From Candidatus Solincola daggyaiensis (lineage in GTDB: Bacteria > Actinomycetota > Geothermincolia > Geothermincolales > RBG-13-55-18), in contig JACVJD010000022.1 in assembly GCA_015711825.1 (NCBI GenBank), forward strand, positions 1 to 35,657: 35,657 nt of DNA. Direction: 5' to 3'. Position numbers and translations under genes: made by a program. How positions within the stretch are numbered: position 1 is the first letter of the stretch; each line of letters starts with the position of its first letter. Below, in pieces: positions 34,660 through 35,657 of the stretch. The notes under the pieces are model-generated. The model saw only the letters and a program-made list of their open reading frames with translations, searched no databases and was not told the DNA's origin.

Positions 34660-35249
34660 CGCCGAGGACAAAGGCGAGGGCTTGATGGGGGGCAAGAGGG
34701 AAAGCGAAGGCCGCCGGCGTTTTGCGGCAAGGAGTCGAGCCTCGCCGGCTCCTCTCCGGGAGCTTCAAGGGAGAAAGGGTTTCACCGCCGAGGTGGATCG
34801 GCGGCCGGAAAGCCACCCGCTTTCCTTCGCGTGGTCTTCGGGGAGCGCGTTGCGGCGGCAGGGGTTATAATCGGGGGAGGCGACAACGTAACCGGCGAAC
34901 GCGCGCTTCCCCCCTCGGAGATAAGGTGATTGGCGGCGGGGGTGATCGGGCCTGGCAAGCGCAACGGCGGTGGAAAGGGCATCTACAGAGGAACAGCGAC
35001 CGTAGAGCGCTCCCACCTTAAAGGCCCCGGCACCCGGCCGTCGCCAAGGCCTTCAGGCGGAGCGGCGGGCTTCATGGAGAGGGAGCATAGAACCCCGGCG
35101 CGATCGCGGTGATCGCAAGCCGCGGTTGAGCCGAACGGGTTGGAGAGGCTCTCGAGGCGCGCGGGGCCGAAACCATGGCCTTTAACCGAAAGGCCTGTCT
35201 CGTGGGTTGCAGAGGACCTATATCCTGTCAAGGTTGAACGGAGGTTGAA
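34660..35249. other. Gene-free stretch before the thioredoxin-reductase-like gene
   Basis: No protein gene is supported. A perfect TATAAT lies at 34866-34871 without a clear -35. Near 35177-35195 a hairpin GGCCTTT-AACCG-AAAGGCC precedes TGTCTCG, which lacks a T run. The segment between could encode a small RNA, but I recognise none of the standard ones (SRP RNA, tmRNA and RNase P signatures are absent). Confidence 0.4.
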
Positions 35250-35657
35250 ATGGCCGAGAAGATCTTGGACGTGGTGGTGGCGGGGGGCGGTCCGGCGGGA
35301 TTGACGGCGGGGCTGTACCTGGCTCGCGCCCGCATGGACGTGCTGCTGGTGGAGAAGCAGGCGCCGGGAGGCGCTCCCGCGCTCACCGAGAGGATCGAGA
35401 ATTACCCGGGGTTTCCCGAGGGCATATCCGGCTTCGAGCTCGTTGACCGCATGCGCCGCCAGGCGGAAAGCTTTGGCCTGCGCATAAGCTCCTTCAACCC
35501 TCTGGAGGGGCTGGAGGACGGGGGCGAGATCAAAAGGGTGCGCACCGCGGAAGAGGAGCTGTCGTGCCGCGCTGTGATCCTGGCCATGGGTATGCGGCCC
35601 GCGAAGCTGGGAGTGCCGGGGGAGGAGGAGTTCCACGGCCGCGGCGTATCCTACTGC
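35250..35657 (+). CDS. trxB: Thioredoxin-reductase-like flavoprotein, cut by window end
   Basis: The first 136 codons of an FAD/NAD(P)-binding reductase. The Rossmann motif VVVAGGGPAGLTAGLYLARA (about 8-27) is followed by LLVEKQAPGGAPALTERIENYPGFPEG, the typical TrxB FAD region, and by VILAMGMRPAKLGVPGEEEF, then GRGVSYC. The last Cys in the window is where the redox CxxC motif begins, so the active site itself is not visible. TrxB reduces thioredoxin with NADPH; a thioredoxin-reductase-like ferredoxin enzyme is possible. ATG 35250 follows GGAGG at five bases. Confidence 0.9.
   Translation, partial: MAEKILDVVVAGGGPAGLTAGLYLARARMDVLLVEKQAPGGAPALTERIENYPGFPEGISGFELVDRMRRQAESFGLRISSFNPLEGLEDGGEIKRVRTAEEELSCRAVILAMGMRPAKLGVPGEEEFHGRGVSYC

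Noticed and set aside
31935-34730. A 931-codon minus-strand frame antisense to the AAA and VWA genes
   Set aside because: Mirrors the codon periodicity of the real genes; the sense frames carry clear Walker and MIDAS motifs.
34920-35010. A tmRNA-like GGGGGTGATCGGGCC segment
   Set aside because: The matching 3' tRNA-like arm with a T loop and CCA was not found, and no tag-peptide reading frame is evident.

Overview
The window is a chromosomal replication-origin region of a GC-rich bacterium. The order dnaA, dnaN, recF, a DUF721/DciA-like gene, gyrB, gyrA is typical of Actinomycetota. With gyrA followed by archease and rtcB, and with MoxR/DUF58/transglutaminase and CoxD/CoxE-type cassettes nearby, I suspect a deep-branching, probably environmental actinobacterial lineage. 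That placement is an inference; the sequence holds no rRNA gene to test it.

Layout. Positions 1-334 carry an extended -10 promoter and several DnaA-box-like sites. A gene for an ATP-binding (GHKL) domain fused to a winged helix-turn-helix follows, then dnaA. The 250-base T-rich dnaA-dnaN spacer has more DnaA-box-like sites and sits exactly where the plus strand changes from C/T-rich to strongly G/A-rich, so it is the best candidate for the unwinding site. dnaN, recF, dciA-like, gyrB and gyrA run from 2.7 to 9.9 kb and form the replication/topology block. The RNA-repair pair archease and rtcB and a small lipoprotein continue on the same strand to 12.4 kb.

From 12.4 kb the gene density falls. 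A tRNA-Ile(GAU) with promoter and terminator is followed by a YhaM-like OB/HD nuclease gene. The opposite-strand operon MoxR - DUF58 - TgpA-type transglutaminase (14.6-19.1 kb) converges on it, and the two terminal stop codons share one CTAG. Plus-strand genes for a PP-loop-like protein, an archaeal-type phosphoglycerate mutase and an alpha/beta hydrolase follow (19.7-23.2 kb). Then come htrA and argS on the minus strand, a single-pass membrane protein with an MscS channel (plus), a PflX-like radical SAM protein (minus), a small membrane protein (plus), a CDP-alcohol phosphatidyltransferase (minus), an HD protein with a CoxD-like AAA ATPase and a CoxE-like VWA protein (plus), and the start of a thioredoxin-reductase-like gene cut by the window end.

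Two things stand out. First, a nucleotide-binding/DNA-binding fusion protein is encoded beside a bipartite origin whose DnaA carries a histidine in place of the usual aspartate of the DNA-binding signature. Second, the long gene-free gaps after 19 kb contain repeated short local duplications (37, about 28, about 100, 39 and 101 bases). Several of these copy the leader or start of the adjacent gene, and one is a perfect copy of a piece of the VWA gene just after its own stop codon. No mobile element, CRISPR array or rRNA was seen.
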